The position numbers were made by a program, and so were the translations under genes. Positions 53,139-64,000 of a stretch of 64,000 nt of DNA are shown here, piece by piece (position 1 is the first letter of the stretch; each line of letters begins with the position of its first letter). The notes below the pieces were generated by a model, which was given only the letters and a program-made list of their open reading frames with translations, did not search any database and was not told where the DNA came from. Origin of the DNA: Acidobacteriota bacterium (GTDB taxonomy: Bacteria; Acidobacteriota; Vicinamibacteria; Vicinamibacterales; UBA2999); the NCBI GenBank assembly GCA_963169195.1, contig CAUJDN010000099.1, forward strand, positions 1 to 64,000, written 5' to 3'.

Positions 53139-54710
53139 GTGCGCATAGTCGTTGCTGACGATCTGCCCCAATCCGCCCTCGATCTGCTCCGCGCCGAAGG
53201 CTGGCACGTCGATGCCCGTTCCGGCCGCCCGCCCGATCAACTGAAACCCGACCTCGCCGACGCCGACGCCATCGTCGTGCGGAGCGCCACCAAGGTGACC
53301 GCCGACATCATCGCGGCGGCCCCGAAGTTGCGGGCGATTGCCCGCGCGGGGACCGGGGTGGACAACGTGGACGTGGAGGCCGCCAGCGCACGGGGCATCG
53401 TCGTGATGAACGCGCCCGGCGCGAACAGCGTCAGCGTCGCCGAGCTCGCGCTGGCACAGATCCTGGCGCTGGCACGGAAGCTGCCCGCGGCCGACGCGTC
53501 GATGAAGCAGGGCGTGTGGGACAAGAAGAGCTTCCTGGGCGAAGAGGTTCGCGGCAAGGTGCTCGGCCTGGCCGGCCTCGGCCGCATCGGCCAGGAAGTG
53601 GCCCGGCGGGCACAGGCGTTCGAGATGTCCGTCATCGCGCACGACCCGTTCATCTCGGCGCAGGTGGCCGGCGACCTGGGCATCGAGCTGGTCTCGCTCG
53701 ACGATCTGTGTGCCCGCGCGGACTACCTGTCGCTCCACATGCCCTCGTCGCCGCAGACGCGACGCACGTTCAACGCGGACCGGTTCGCGCGGTGCAAGAA
53801 GGGGCTGCGCATCATCAACACGGCCCGGGGCGACCTCATCGACGAGGCGGCGCTCGCCGCGGCCATCGAGAGCGGTCACATCGGGGGCGCGGCGCTGGAC
53901 GTCTTCGAGCACGAACCGACGAAGGACCACACGCTTCAGAAGCTGGCCAAGGTCGTCGCGAGTCCCCACATCGCCGCCTCCACGCGCGAAGGGCAGGAGC
54001 TGGTCGGCGTCGAGACGGCGTCGGCGCTCCGCGATTTCCTGAAGGCGGGGGTCATCCGCAACGCCGTGAACTTCCCGGCTGTTCCGCCGGACGAGTTCCA
54101 GCGGCTGCAGCCCTACATGGCGCTCGGCGAGCAGCTCGGGGCGCTGGTTGGCCAGATGGGCGAGGCGCGCATCGAGAGCCTTGGGGTCCGCTACTACGGC
54201 GAGCTCGCGGGCCAGCACCCGCTCATCGTCAATGCGGTGCTGGTGGGCCTGTTCGGGGCGATCCTCTCCGATCCCGTCACGGCCGTGAACGCCCGCGCCA
54301 CCGCCGCGCTGCGCGGCATCGACGTCGTCGAGTCCTCCAGCTCGCGCACCCGCGGCTTCAGGAGTCTCCTGTCGGTGAAGCTCATGACCGACGCCGGCGA
54401 TCGCTGGGTGGAGGGGACGGTGGCGGACCGCGCGCCACGACTCGTGGCGCTCAATGGCGTGCCGATCGAGGCCCCGCTGACCGGCGCGCTCCTGCTCCTC
54501 ACCAACAGCGATCAGCCGGGTGTCATCGGGGAGGTGGGCACCATCCTCGCCCGGCACGGCGTGAACATCGCCAACTTCGCGCTGGGGCGCGGCGAAGGCG
54601 GGGCCGTGGGCGTGGTCAACGTGGACGATCCCGATGGAACGCTGGACGCGGTGCTGGCGGAGATCCGCGCGGTGAACGCGGTCCGGAACGTGTGGGCGGT
54701 GCGCGTCTAG
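53139..54710 (+). CDS. serA: D-3-phosphoglycerate dehydrogenase
   Basis: SerA catalyses the first step of serine synthesis. The 523-residue protein is the long form. It has an N-terminal substrate domain, NAD-binding GLGRIGQEVARRA, the catalytic Arg/Glu/His region (RGDLIDEAALAAAI, then ASPHIAASTREGQE), an ASB-like domain (about 320-440) and a C-terminal ACT domain (about 450-523; NSDQPGVIGEVGTILARHGV) for serine control. The start is GTG 53139, ten bases after GGAG. Its stop shares the palindrome CTAG with the convergent next gene. Confidence 0.96.
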   Translation: MRIVVADDLPQSALDLLRAEGWHVDARSGRPPDQLKPDLADADAIVVRSATKVTADIIAAAPKLRAIARAGTGVDNVDVEAASARGIVVMNAPGANSVSVAELALAQILALARKLPAADASMKQGVWDKKSFLGEEVRGKVLGLAGLGRIGQEVARRAQAFEMSVIAHDPFISAQVAGDLGIELVSLDDLCARADYLSLHMPSSPQTRRTFNADRFARCKKGLRIINTARGDLIDEAALAAAIESGHIGGAALDVFEHEPTKDHTLQKLAKVVASPHIAASTREGQELVGVETASALRDFLKAGVIRNAVNFPAVPPDEFQRLQPYMALGEQLGALVGQMGEARIESLGVRYYGELAGQHPLIVNAVLVGLFGAILSDPVTAVNARATAALRGIDVVESSSSRTRGFRSLLSVKLMTDAGDRWVEGTVADRAPRLVALNGVPIEAPLTGALLLLTNSDQPGVIGEVGTILARHGVNIANFALGRGEGGAVGVVNVDDPDGTLDAVLAEIRAVNAVRNVWAVRV

Positions 54711-55258
54711 CGCAACCGCAGCGTGCGCTCGCCGCCGGATGCGTCGCGCAGCGTGACCGTCGTCTCCTGGACGTCGGCCACGGTGTAGCCGCCCGGCAGC
54801 GGGGCGCCCCGTTTCACGAAGTGCAGACCCGCGCCATCGCTGATGATGGCCGTGTACTCGACGGCATCGCCCTGCTGGCTGGCCGCCATCCCGGACAGTC
54901 TGAACGCCGGCCCCGGCGGCGCCGGCGGGACGTCCGCTGCGGACGATTCGTCCGGCGCGGAAGCCGCCGCGGGCGTTCCCCGGGCCCCGGCCACCTGGGG
55001 CCGGAGCGCCCCGAAGACAAACGGGTTCCGCGTGGCTCGAGGGGGAGCCGGCAGGTGCTCGAGCTTCCGGTGCAGGCGATCCGTGAACGCCCTCGACGGC
55101 ATCGCCTGCTCGACACCGAGAGGCCGGGGGCCCGGCGACACCACCCCTCCGGCGGGGGCCTGCCCCGCCCCGGGGCCGAACCGCCCCCCGAGGACCCATC
55201 CCGCGCCGAGCGTGAGCGAGGCGACGAGGGCCACCGTTCGCGGCTGCATGGCGTTCAT
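54707..55258 (-). CDS. Hypothetical membrane-anchored protein, GspC/PilP-like C-terminus
   Basis: The 183-residue protein has an N-terminal hydrophobic anchor (VALVASLTLGAGWVLGG), a long Pro/Ala-rich linker with RNPFVFG at about residue 77 and a small beta-rich C-terminal domain. FRLSGMAASQQGD, FVKRGAPLPGGYTVADV and TVTLRDASGGERTLRL resemble the pattern of GspC homology-region or PilP domains, which sit in the periplasm. No secretion or pilus genes are nearby, so the assignment is tentative. It overlaps the serA stop by four bases in convergent orientation and is divergent from kdsB. Confidence 0.6.
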   Translation of the reverse strand: MNAMQPRTVALVASLTLGAGWVLGGRFGPGAGQAPAGGVVSPGPRPLGVEQAMPSRAFTDRLHRKLEHLPAPPRATRNPFVFGALRPQVAGARGTPAAASAPDESSAADVPPAPPGPAFRLSGMAASQQGDAVEYTAIISDGAGLHFVKRGAPLPGGYTVADVQETTVTLRDASGGERTLRLR

Positions 55259-55281
55259 TCTATCGGTTGCTCGGAGGGTCC

Positions 55282-58558
<3,277 letters not shown>

Positions 58559-58566
<8 letters not shown>

Positions 58567-59518
58567 CGTGGCGCTCGCGCGCAAGGTACTGCAGACCGAG
58601 GCCGCGGCCATCCTCGCGCTGCTCGACCGCATCGACGGCCGCTTCTCCCGTGCCGTGGAGATCGTCCGCGACTGTCGCGGGCGCGTCATCCTCACCGGGA
58701 TGGGCAAGAGCGGGATCATCTGCCGGAAGATCGCGGCGACGCTGTCGAGCACCGGCACCCCCGCCTTCTTCCTGCACCCGGCGGAGGCCGTGCACGGCGA
58801 CCTCGGCGTCCTCCAGGCGGACGATGTGATCATCGCCGTGTCGTACAGCGGCGAGACCGAGGAACTGACGCGCGTACTGGAGACGATCAAGCGGCTGGAG
58901 GCCACGCTCATCGCCATCACGGGCGATGCCGGGTCCACGCTCGCGCAGGCCGCCGACGTCGCGCTCGACTGCCACGTGTCCGAGGAAGCCTGCCCGATGA
59001 ACCTCGTCCCGACGGCCTCGACGACCGCCGCCCTGGCGCTGGGCGACGCGCTGGCCATGTCGGTCCTCGTCGAGAAGGGCTTCAAGCCCGAGGACTTCGC
59101 CAACCTTCATCCGGGCGGAAAGCTCGGCAAGCGGCTCATGCGGGCCCGGCAGCTGATGCACGCCGGCGACGCGCTGCCCGCCGTGGGGCTCGACACCGTC
59201 ATGCGCGACGTCATCTACACGATGTCCAGCAAGGGCCTCGGCATGACCACGGTCCTGGACGCGGATCGGCGGCTGGCCGGCATCATCACGGACGGCGACC
59301 TGCGGCGGAAGATGGCCGTCTCGCCCGACATCCAGGCCCTGGTCGCGCGCGACGTGATGACCGCCAACCCGGTGACCATCGGCCCGGAGACCTTCGCCGT
59401 GGAGGCGCTCGCGCTGCTCGAGCGGCGGAAGATCACCTCGGTCGTCGTCATCGATGCCGAGCGTCGCGTGGAGGGCGTGCTGCACCTGCACGACCTGTGG
59501 CGCACGGAGATGGTGTAG
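58559..59518 (+). CDS. kdsD: Arabinose-5-phosphate isomerase
   Basis: KdsD converts ribulose-5-phosphate to the arabinose-5-phosphate used by KdsA. The 319-residue protein has a SIS domain (TGMGKSGIICRKIAATLSST, SYSGETEELTRVL, LVPTASTTAALALGDALA) and two CBS domains (about 205-319). The HPGGKLGKRL motif linking the two is typical. It starts at GTG 58559 inside the kdsA end. Confidence 0.95.
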
Positions 59519-59522
59519 GCCC

Positions 59523-60746
59523 GTGGACGTCGGCGCCTACCTCCCTCTCATCTCGGTGCTCGTCGCGCTCCTGCTGGGCCTCGCCATCGGCAAGGCCTGG
59601 GAGCGCTACAAGCTGCGCGACGGCCGCTGGATCGATCGCCGCAAGGCCCGCGACTCGCAGCACTACGTGCTCGGGCTGAACTTCCTCGTCTCGAACCAGA
59701 TCGACCTGGCCATCGAGGAGCTGAGCCGCGCGGCGCGCGTGGACGCCGACGCGCTCGAGATTCACATGATCCTCGGCAACGTCTACCGCGAGCGCGGGCA
59801 GGTGTCGAGGGCCATTCAGGTGCACCAGGCCCTGCTGCAGCGCCCGAAGCTCACGCGGCTCGAGCACAGCTACGTGCTGCTGTGCCTCGGGCTCGACTAC
59901 AAGCGGGGCGGGTTCGTGGACCGTGCGCTCGAAGCCTTCAAGGAGACCCTGAGGCTGGCGCCCGACAACCCGTACGCCCTGCTGTACCTCGAGAAGCTGC
60001 ACGAGGAGCAGCACCAGTGGGTGGAGGCCTATCGCATCCGCCGGCAGCTGGTCGAGTTGAGCGGGCCCGACACGCAGCCGAAGAACCAGTCCATCCTGGG
60101 GTTCCTGGAGAACGCGCTCGGCAGCGAGGCCCTGAAGGAGGACCGCCCCGCGGACGCGGCCAGACACTTCGAATCGGCCATCACGCACGATGCCGCCACG
60201 ACGCCGGCCTACCTCAATCTCGGAGACGTCCGGCTCCGCGCGGGCGACGCCTCCGGGGCCGTCGCCGCATGGAACCAGCTCATCGAGGTCGCTCCCGAGC
60301 GTGCCCACCTGGCGCTGGCGCGACTCGAGCAGCTCTACGAGCGGGAGGGCACGCCGCAGACGTTCATCGATCGGTGCCGCTCGTTCATCGCCGGCCGCAC
60401 GCAGGACTGGCGCGTCCGCCTGATGCTCGGCGCGCACCTGACGCGGCGGGGGCAGGCGGCCGCCGCGTTCGACCTGCTGCTCGGGGCGCTCGACCAGAAT
60501 CCGCACGGCCTCACGGTGCACCAGGCGGTCTGGGCCACGCTGCTGCAGCTCGACCTGGACCGGCCGCTGGTGCAGCGCTACATCGAGGCCGCCAGGAGTG
60601 CCGTGTTCTTCCTCGACCCGCACGTCTGCCTGAAGTGCCACTACCGGAGCACGGAGCTGCTCTGGCAGTGCCCGCACTGCCACGAGTGGAACTCGTTCGT
60701 CGAGGAGCGCATCGCCGCCGCCCGTCAGGCGTCGGCGGAGCTCTGA
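59523..60746 (+). CDS. lapB: LapB (YciM)-like TPR protein with C-terminal zinc ribbon
   Basis: LapB in Enterobacteria directs FtsH to degrade LpxC and so limits LPS synthesis. This 407-residue homologue has an N-terminal membrane helix (about 6-22), about nine TPR-like helices (AIEELSRAARVDADALEIHM, ALEAFKETLRLAPDNPYALL and so on) and a rubredoxin-like end with CLKC and CPHC (CLKCHYRS..LLWQCPHCHEW). GTG 59523 lies four bases after kdsD, so it belongs to the KDO operon. Confidence 0.9.
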   Translation: MDVGAYLPLISVLVALLLGLAIGKAWERYKLRDGRWIDRRKARDSQHYVLGLNFLVSNQIDLAIEELSRAARVDADALEIHMILGNVYRERGQVSRAIQVHQALLQRPKLTRLEHSYVLLCLGLDYKRGGFVDRALEAFKETLRLAPDNPYALLYLEKLHEEQHQWVEAYRIRRQLVELSGPDTQPKNQSILGFLENALGSEALKEDRPADAARHFESAITHDAATTPAYLNLGDVRLRAGDASGAVAAWNQLIEVAPERAHLALARLEQLYEREGTPQTFIDRCRSFIAGRTQDWRVRLMLGAHLTRRGQAAAAFDLLLGALDQNPHGLTVHQAVWATLLQLDLDRPLVQRYIEAARSAVFFLDPHVCLKCHYRSTELLWQCPHCHEWNSFVEERIAAARQASAEL

Positions 60747-60800
60747 GACACCGCGAGCCGGCCACCGCCACGCGCGCTGCCGCGCGCCACACCCCTCCGG

Positions 60801-61406
60801 CTACACCCGGGCCGACCGATCGCGCAGGGCCTCGAGGACCCGGTCAACCGCGGCATCGGTGGCCGAGAACGATCCGGCGGTGTCGATGACGTAGTCGGCG
60901 CGGTGCACCTTTTCCGTGATGGGCAGCTGCGCCGCCATCCGCTGCCGGCCCTGTTCCCGGCTCGTCCCGTCCCGCGCCACGATGCGCGCCAGCTGCACGT
61001 CCGGGGGGCACGCGGCCACCACCACGGTGTCGAAGTCCCGCGCGCGATCCGTCTCGAACAACAGGGGAATGTCGGCGACGGCGAAGGGCGTGGACGCGGG
61101 CAGGCCTTCGTAGAAGCGATCGATGGCCGCCCGGACGGCAGGGTGCACGATGGCCTCGAGATCCCGCCGCGCGCCCGCGTCAGCGAAGACGATGCCGGCG
61201 AGCCGGGCCCGGTCCAGCGAGCCGTCGGGCCCGAGGATCCCCGCACCGAAGCGCTCGGTGATGGCCTTCAGCCCGGGTGTCCCCGGTGCCACGGCCTCCC
61301 GCGCCAGTACGTCCGCATCGACAACCGGGACGCCGGCCTCGCGCATGCGGCGCGCGACGTAGCTCTTGCCGGTGGCGATGCCGCCGGTCAGCGCCACGCG
61401 GAGCAT
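60801..61406 (-). CDS. coaE: Dephospho-CoA kinase
   Basis: CoaE phosphorylates dephospho-CoA in the last step of CoA synthesis. The 201-residue P-loop protein has GGIATGKSYVA, VVDADVLAREAV, DIPLLFET and the lid-region RMAAQLPITEK. ATG 61406 overlaps the folD stop by one base (TGATG). It is convergent with lapB. Confidence 0.95.
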   Translation of the reverse strand: MLRVALTGGIATGKSYVARRMREAGVPVVDADVLAREAVAPGTPGLKAITERFGAGILGPDGSLDRARLAGIVFADAGARRDLEAIVHPAVRAAIDRFYEGLPASTPFAVADIPLLFETDRARDFDTVVVAACPPDVQLARIVARDGTSREQGRQRMAAQLPITEKVHRADYVIDTAGSFSATDAAVDRVLEALRDRSARV

Positions 61407-62341
61407 CAGCGGGGGGCCTGGGCCCGCCATTCCGCCGCGGTGATCGTATTGCGGAGCACCATGGCAATGGTCAGGGGCCCCACCCCTCCCGGCACGGGGG
61501 TCAGCGCGCCGGCCACGGCCTCCACGCCGGGGTGCACGTCGCCGATGAGCGCGCTCCCCTTCTCCTGGAACTGCCGCCGCCTGGCGCTGCCCTCCGGGAA
61601 GAAGCGCTGGACCTCGGCCTCGTCGGCGAGGCGATTGATGCCCACGTCGATGACCGTGGCGCCCGGCTTCACGAAGTCCTCCGTCACGAACCCCGGGCGA
61701 CCGACGGCCGCCACCAGGACATCGGCGGTGCGGCAGACGGCCGGGAGATCCACCGTGCGCGAATGGCAGATCGTGACCGTGGCATCCCGGTGCAGCAGCA
61801 GCAGCGCCATGGGCTTGCCCACGATGTCGCTGCGGCCGATGACCACGGCGTGCCTGCCGCGCAGGGGAATGCCCTCGCGGTCGAGCAGCTCGGCGCAGCC
61901 GAGCGGGGTGCAGGCGACCAGCGTGGGTCGCTTCTGCACGAGCCGGCCCACGTTGGCGGGGTGGAAGCCATCCACGTCCTTGCCGGGGTCGACGGCGTCG
62001 AAGACGCGCTGCTCGGCATCCTCGCCCATGCCCGACGGCAGGGGCGACTGGACCAGGATGCCATCGAACTCGTCGTCCTGGTTCAGCCGTCCGACGAGCG
62101 CGAGCGCCTCGTCCACCGACGCCGTCTCGGGCAGGCGGAACAGCTCGCCGCGGCAGCCATGCCGGGCGACCGTCGCGATCTTGTTCCGGACGTAGATCTC
62201 GGACGCCGGGTTGCTGCCGGCGAGCACGACGGCCAGCCCCGGCGGGCGTCCGTGCAGGTCCGCGAACCGCTCGACACGCGGCTCGAGCTCGGCGCGCATG
62301 CGCGCCGCCCAGGCTGTCCCGTCCAGTCGCCGAGCCGCCAT
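61406..62341 (-). CDS. folD: Bifunctional methylenetetrahydrofolate dehydrogenase/cyclohydrolase
   Basis: FolD interconverts methylene-, methenyl- and formyl-tetrahydrofolate. The 311-residue protein has SEIYVRNKIATVARHG (with the catalytic Tyr/Lys), ILVQSPLPSGM, KDVDGFHPANVGRL and the NADP site VIGRSDIVGKPMALLLL. The end is GGVGPLTIAMVLRNT. It is slightly longer than usual. It follows the permease gene by 14 bases. Confidence 0.95.
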   Translation of the reverse strand: MAARRLDGTAWAARMRAELEPRVERFADLHGRPPGLAVVLAGSNPASEIYVRNKIATVARHGCRGELFRLPETASVDEALALVGRLNQDDEFDGILVQSPLPSGMGEDAEQRVFDAVDPGKDVDGFHPANVGRLVQKRPTLVACTPLGCAELLDREGIPLRGRHAVVIGRSDIVGKPMALLLLHRDATVTICHSRTVDLPAVCRTADVLVAAVGRPGFVTEDFVKPGATVIDVGINRLADEAEVQRFFPEGSARRRQFQEKGSALIGDVHPGVEAVAGALTPVPGGVGPLTIAMVLRNTITAAEWRAQAPR

Positions 62342-62355
62342 CCTCGCCCCGCCGC

Positions 62356-64000
62356 CTACTTCTCGCCCGCGGCTCTGGTGAGCCCGAAGCCGACCGCCCA
62401 GATCGCGATGGAGACGGCCAGGAGCCGGAGCCCGAACGCATCGGCCTGCTCGGCCGTGACGCCGATCTCGTGCCACTTGGCGAGCGTCTCGGTCGTGATG
62501 CCGAGCTCGGTCATGAAGCCCAGCGCGGTGATGGCCGCCGCGTTGAAGATGAGCAGGAGCCCGAGGATCGTGATGAAGTTCGCCAGGCCCTGCAGCGGCG
62601 TCCGCCGCTGTGACTCGGCTTCGCTGGCGAGCGGGCTGTGCGTGCGGCCGTAGAACCAGTAGATGAGCAAGCCGATGTCGAGCCACACCAGGAACCGGAC
62701 CCAGGTGAGCACCGGCAGGCTCAGCATCAGGTAGGCGCACGAGAGGATGCCGAGCACCGGGAAGACCGGACCGAAGGGCACCTTGAACGGGCGCTTGGCG
62801 TCCGGCCGTGTCTGGCGCAGCCGCAGGACCGCGGCGCACACCACGACGAACGCGAAGAGCGTGCCGATGGAGGTCATCTCGCCCACGACCTGGATCTGCG
62901 TGAGGCCGGCCACCAGGGCGACCGCGACGCACGTGATGATGGTCGTGATGTAGGGCGTGCCGAACCTGGGGTGCACCTTGCTCACGCCCTGCGGCAGCAG
63001 ACGATCGCGGCTCATCGCGAAGAAGATGCGCGGCTGGCTCATGAGCATGACGAGCAGCACGGACGTGATGCCCGCCACCGCACCGGCCGAGACCAGGCCG
63101 GCCGCCCAGTCCTGGCCGATCACGGCCAGCGCGAAGGCCACGGGTGCGTTGAGGAACTGCTGCGCGACGGTGGGGTCCACCGACGTGACCCCGGGCAGCG
63201 CATCCGCTGCGCTGCGGTACTCCACCACCGGCACGATCCCGGACAGGACGGCGGAGACGGCCAGGTAGAGCGCGGTGCAGATCACCAGCGAGGCGATGAT
63301 CCCGATGGGCAGGTCGCGTTTCGGGTTCTTCGCCTCCTCCGCCGTCGTCGAGACCGCGTCGAAGCCGATGTAGGCGAAGAAGACCACGGCCGCCGCCGCC
63401 ATCACGCCGGAGAAGCCGTAGGGCATGAACGGCTCCCAGTTCTCGGGCTGGACGAACGTGGCGCCCGCGGCGATGAAGAAGAGGATGGCGGCGCCCTTGA
63501 TGGCCACCATCAGGGCGTTGAACCGTGCGGACTCGCGCACCCCGATCACCAGCAGCACCATGATGAAGAGCACGATGAGCGTGGCGGGCAGGTTGATGAT
63601 GCCGACCGGCGGCGCGGCGCCGATGGCGGTGGGAAGCTCGATCCCGAAGCCGGCGAGGAGCCGCTGCATGTAGCCGCTCCACCCGATCGCGACGGTCATC
63701 GAGCCGACGGCGTACTCGAGGATCAGGTCCCAGCCGATCATCCACGCGACGATCTCGCCGAGCGTGGCGTAGGCGTAGGTGTAGGCGCTGCCCGCGATGG
63801 GGATCATCGAGGCGAACTCGGCGTAGCAGAGGGCGGCAAAGGCGCAGGCCAGCCCCGCCGCGAAGTACGAGAGCATGATTCCCGGCCCGGCCTGGTTGGC
63901 CGCTGCCGTGCCCGTCAGGACGAAGATGCCGGTCCCGATGATGGCGCCGATGCCGAGCAGCGTGAGGTCCCAGGCCGTGAGGCTGCGCCTGAGCGCCTTG
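62356..64000 (-). CDS. APC-superfamily (cationic-type) amino acid permease, 5' end beyond the window
   Basis: The frame runs to the window edge without a start, so the N-terminus is missing. About 548 residues remain. Translation of the edge region gives LTAWDLTLLGIGAIIGTGIF, the usual first membrane segment of this family. At least twelve hydrophobic segments follow, with FASMIPIAGSAYTYAYATLG, FFAYIGFDAVSTTAEEAKNP and MSRDRLLPQGVSKVHPRFGTP, typical of CAT-type amino acid permeases. Substrate is unknown. Confidence 0.92.
   Translation of the reverse strand, partial: KALRRSLTAWDLTLLGIGAIIGTGIFVLTGTAAANQAGPGIMLSYFAAGLACAFAALCYAEFASMIPIAGSAYTYAYATLGEIVAWMIGWDLILEYAVGSMTVAIGWSGYMQRLLAGFGIELPTAIGAAPPVGIINLPATLIVLFIMVLLVIGVRESARFNALMVAIKGAAILFFIAAGATFVQPENWEPFMPYGFSGVMAAAAVVFFAYIGFDAVSTTAEEAKNPKRDLPIGIIASLVICTALYLAVSAVLSGIVPVVEYRSAADALPGVTSVDPTVAQQFLNAPVAFALAVIGQDWAAGLVSAGAVAGITSVLLVMLMSQPRIFFAMSRDRLLPQGVSKVHPRFGTPYITTIITCVAVALVAGLTQIQVVGEMTSIGTLFAFVVVCAAVLRLRQTRPDAKRPFKVPFGPVFPVLGILSCAYLMLSLPVLTWVRFLVWLDIGLLIYWFYGRTHSPLASEAESQRRTPLQGLANFITILGLLLIFNAAAITALGFMTELGITTETLAKWHEIGVTAEQADAFGLRLLAVSIAIWAVGFGLTRAAGEK

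Overview
The window is a high-GC (roughly two-thirds G+C) bacterial chromosome segment, densely packed with housekeeping genes. The Gram-negative character is clear from KDO/LPS genes, an Mla-type lipid transport operon and lipoproteins. A VWFA protein of the type abundant in Acidobacteria, a three-subunit b558-type succinate dehydrogenase and the overall gene style suggest an acidobacterium, possibly of the Vicinamibacteria/Luteitalea type; this placement is an inference. I see no phage, insertion sequence, integrase, CRISPR array or rRNA.

Layout. 1-8.9 kb: a 15-bp tandem array, then a Tat-exported, apparently circularly permuted D-amino-acid-oxidase-like protein, an rpiB-deoC-outer membrane protein operon, hpt, a lipoprotein MTA/SAH-deaminase-like enzyme, upp, tRNA-Val(CAC) and an argininosuccinate lyase with a signal peptide. 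8.9-14.3 kb: uvrB-mlaE-mlaF-mlaD-ytxH-DUF948-like, nearly all overlapping or closely spaced. 14.3-25 kb: VWFA protein, DHH phosphoesterase, a Cys/Met PLP enzyme, a degenerate patatin with greA, an rRNA methyltransferase with rarA, mutL and corA. 25-43 kb: a long minus-strand run (ppdK, glyS, glyQ, recO, mgtE, era, corC-like, ybeY, phoH, aspS, hisS, gamma-carbonic anhydrase, dcd, ndk, pheA). 43-53 kb: TCA-cycle genes sucD-sucC, a c-di-GMP enzyme, sdhC-sdhA-sdhB and mdh. 53-60.7 kb: serA, a small envelope protein and an LPS/KDO run kdsB-pyrG-kdsA-kdsD-lapB. 60.8-64 kb: coaE, folD and an amino-acid permease cut by the window edge.

How the parts connect. sucCD, sdhCAB and mdh cover four consecutive TCA-cycle steps. 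pyrG supplies CTP for KdsB, while kdsA and kdsD make the KDO-8-P precursor and LapB would tune LPS synthesis. The Mla-type ABC system maintains outer-membrane lipids. era, ybeY and phoH form a ribosome/RNA maturation block.

Most notable observations: (1) short tandem arrays with 7-, 8-, 9- or 15-bp units at many gene borders, resembling cyanobacterial STRR heptamers, some inside coding sequence (mutL, ybeY) and some forming very large inverted repeats; (2) a D-amino-acid-oxidase-like protein whose C-terminal flavin motif lies before the Rossmann motif; (3) a probable phenylalanine attenuator (Phe-containing leader peptide plus perfect 14-bp terminator) directly before pheA; (4) three nitrogen-metabolism enzymes in the first 8.2 kb that all carry export signals; (5) an RpiB homologue and a patatin homologue with replaced catalytic residues.
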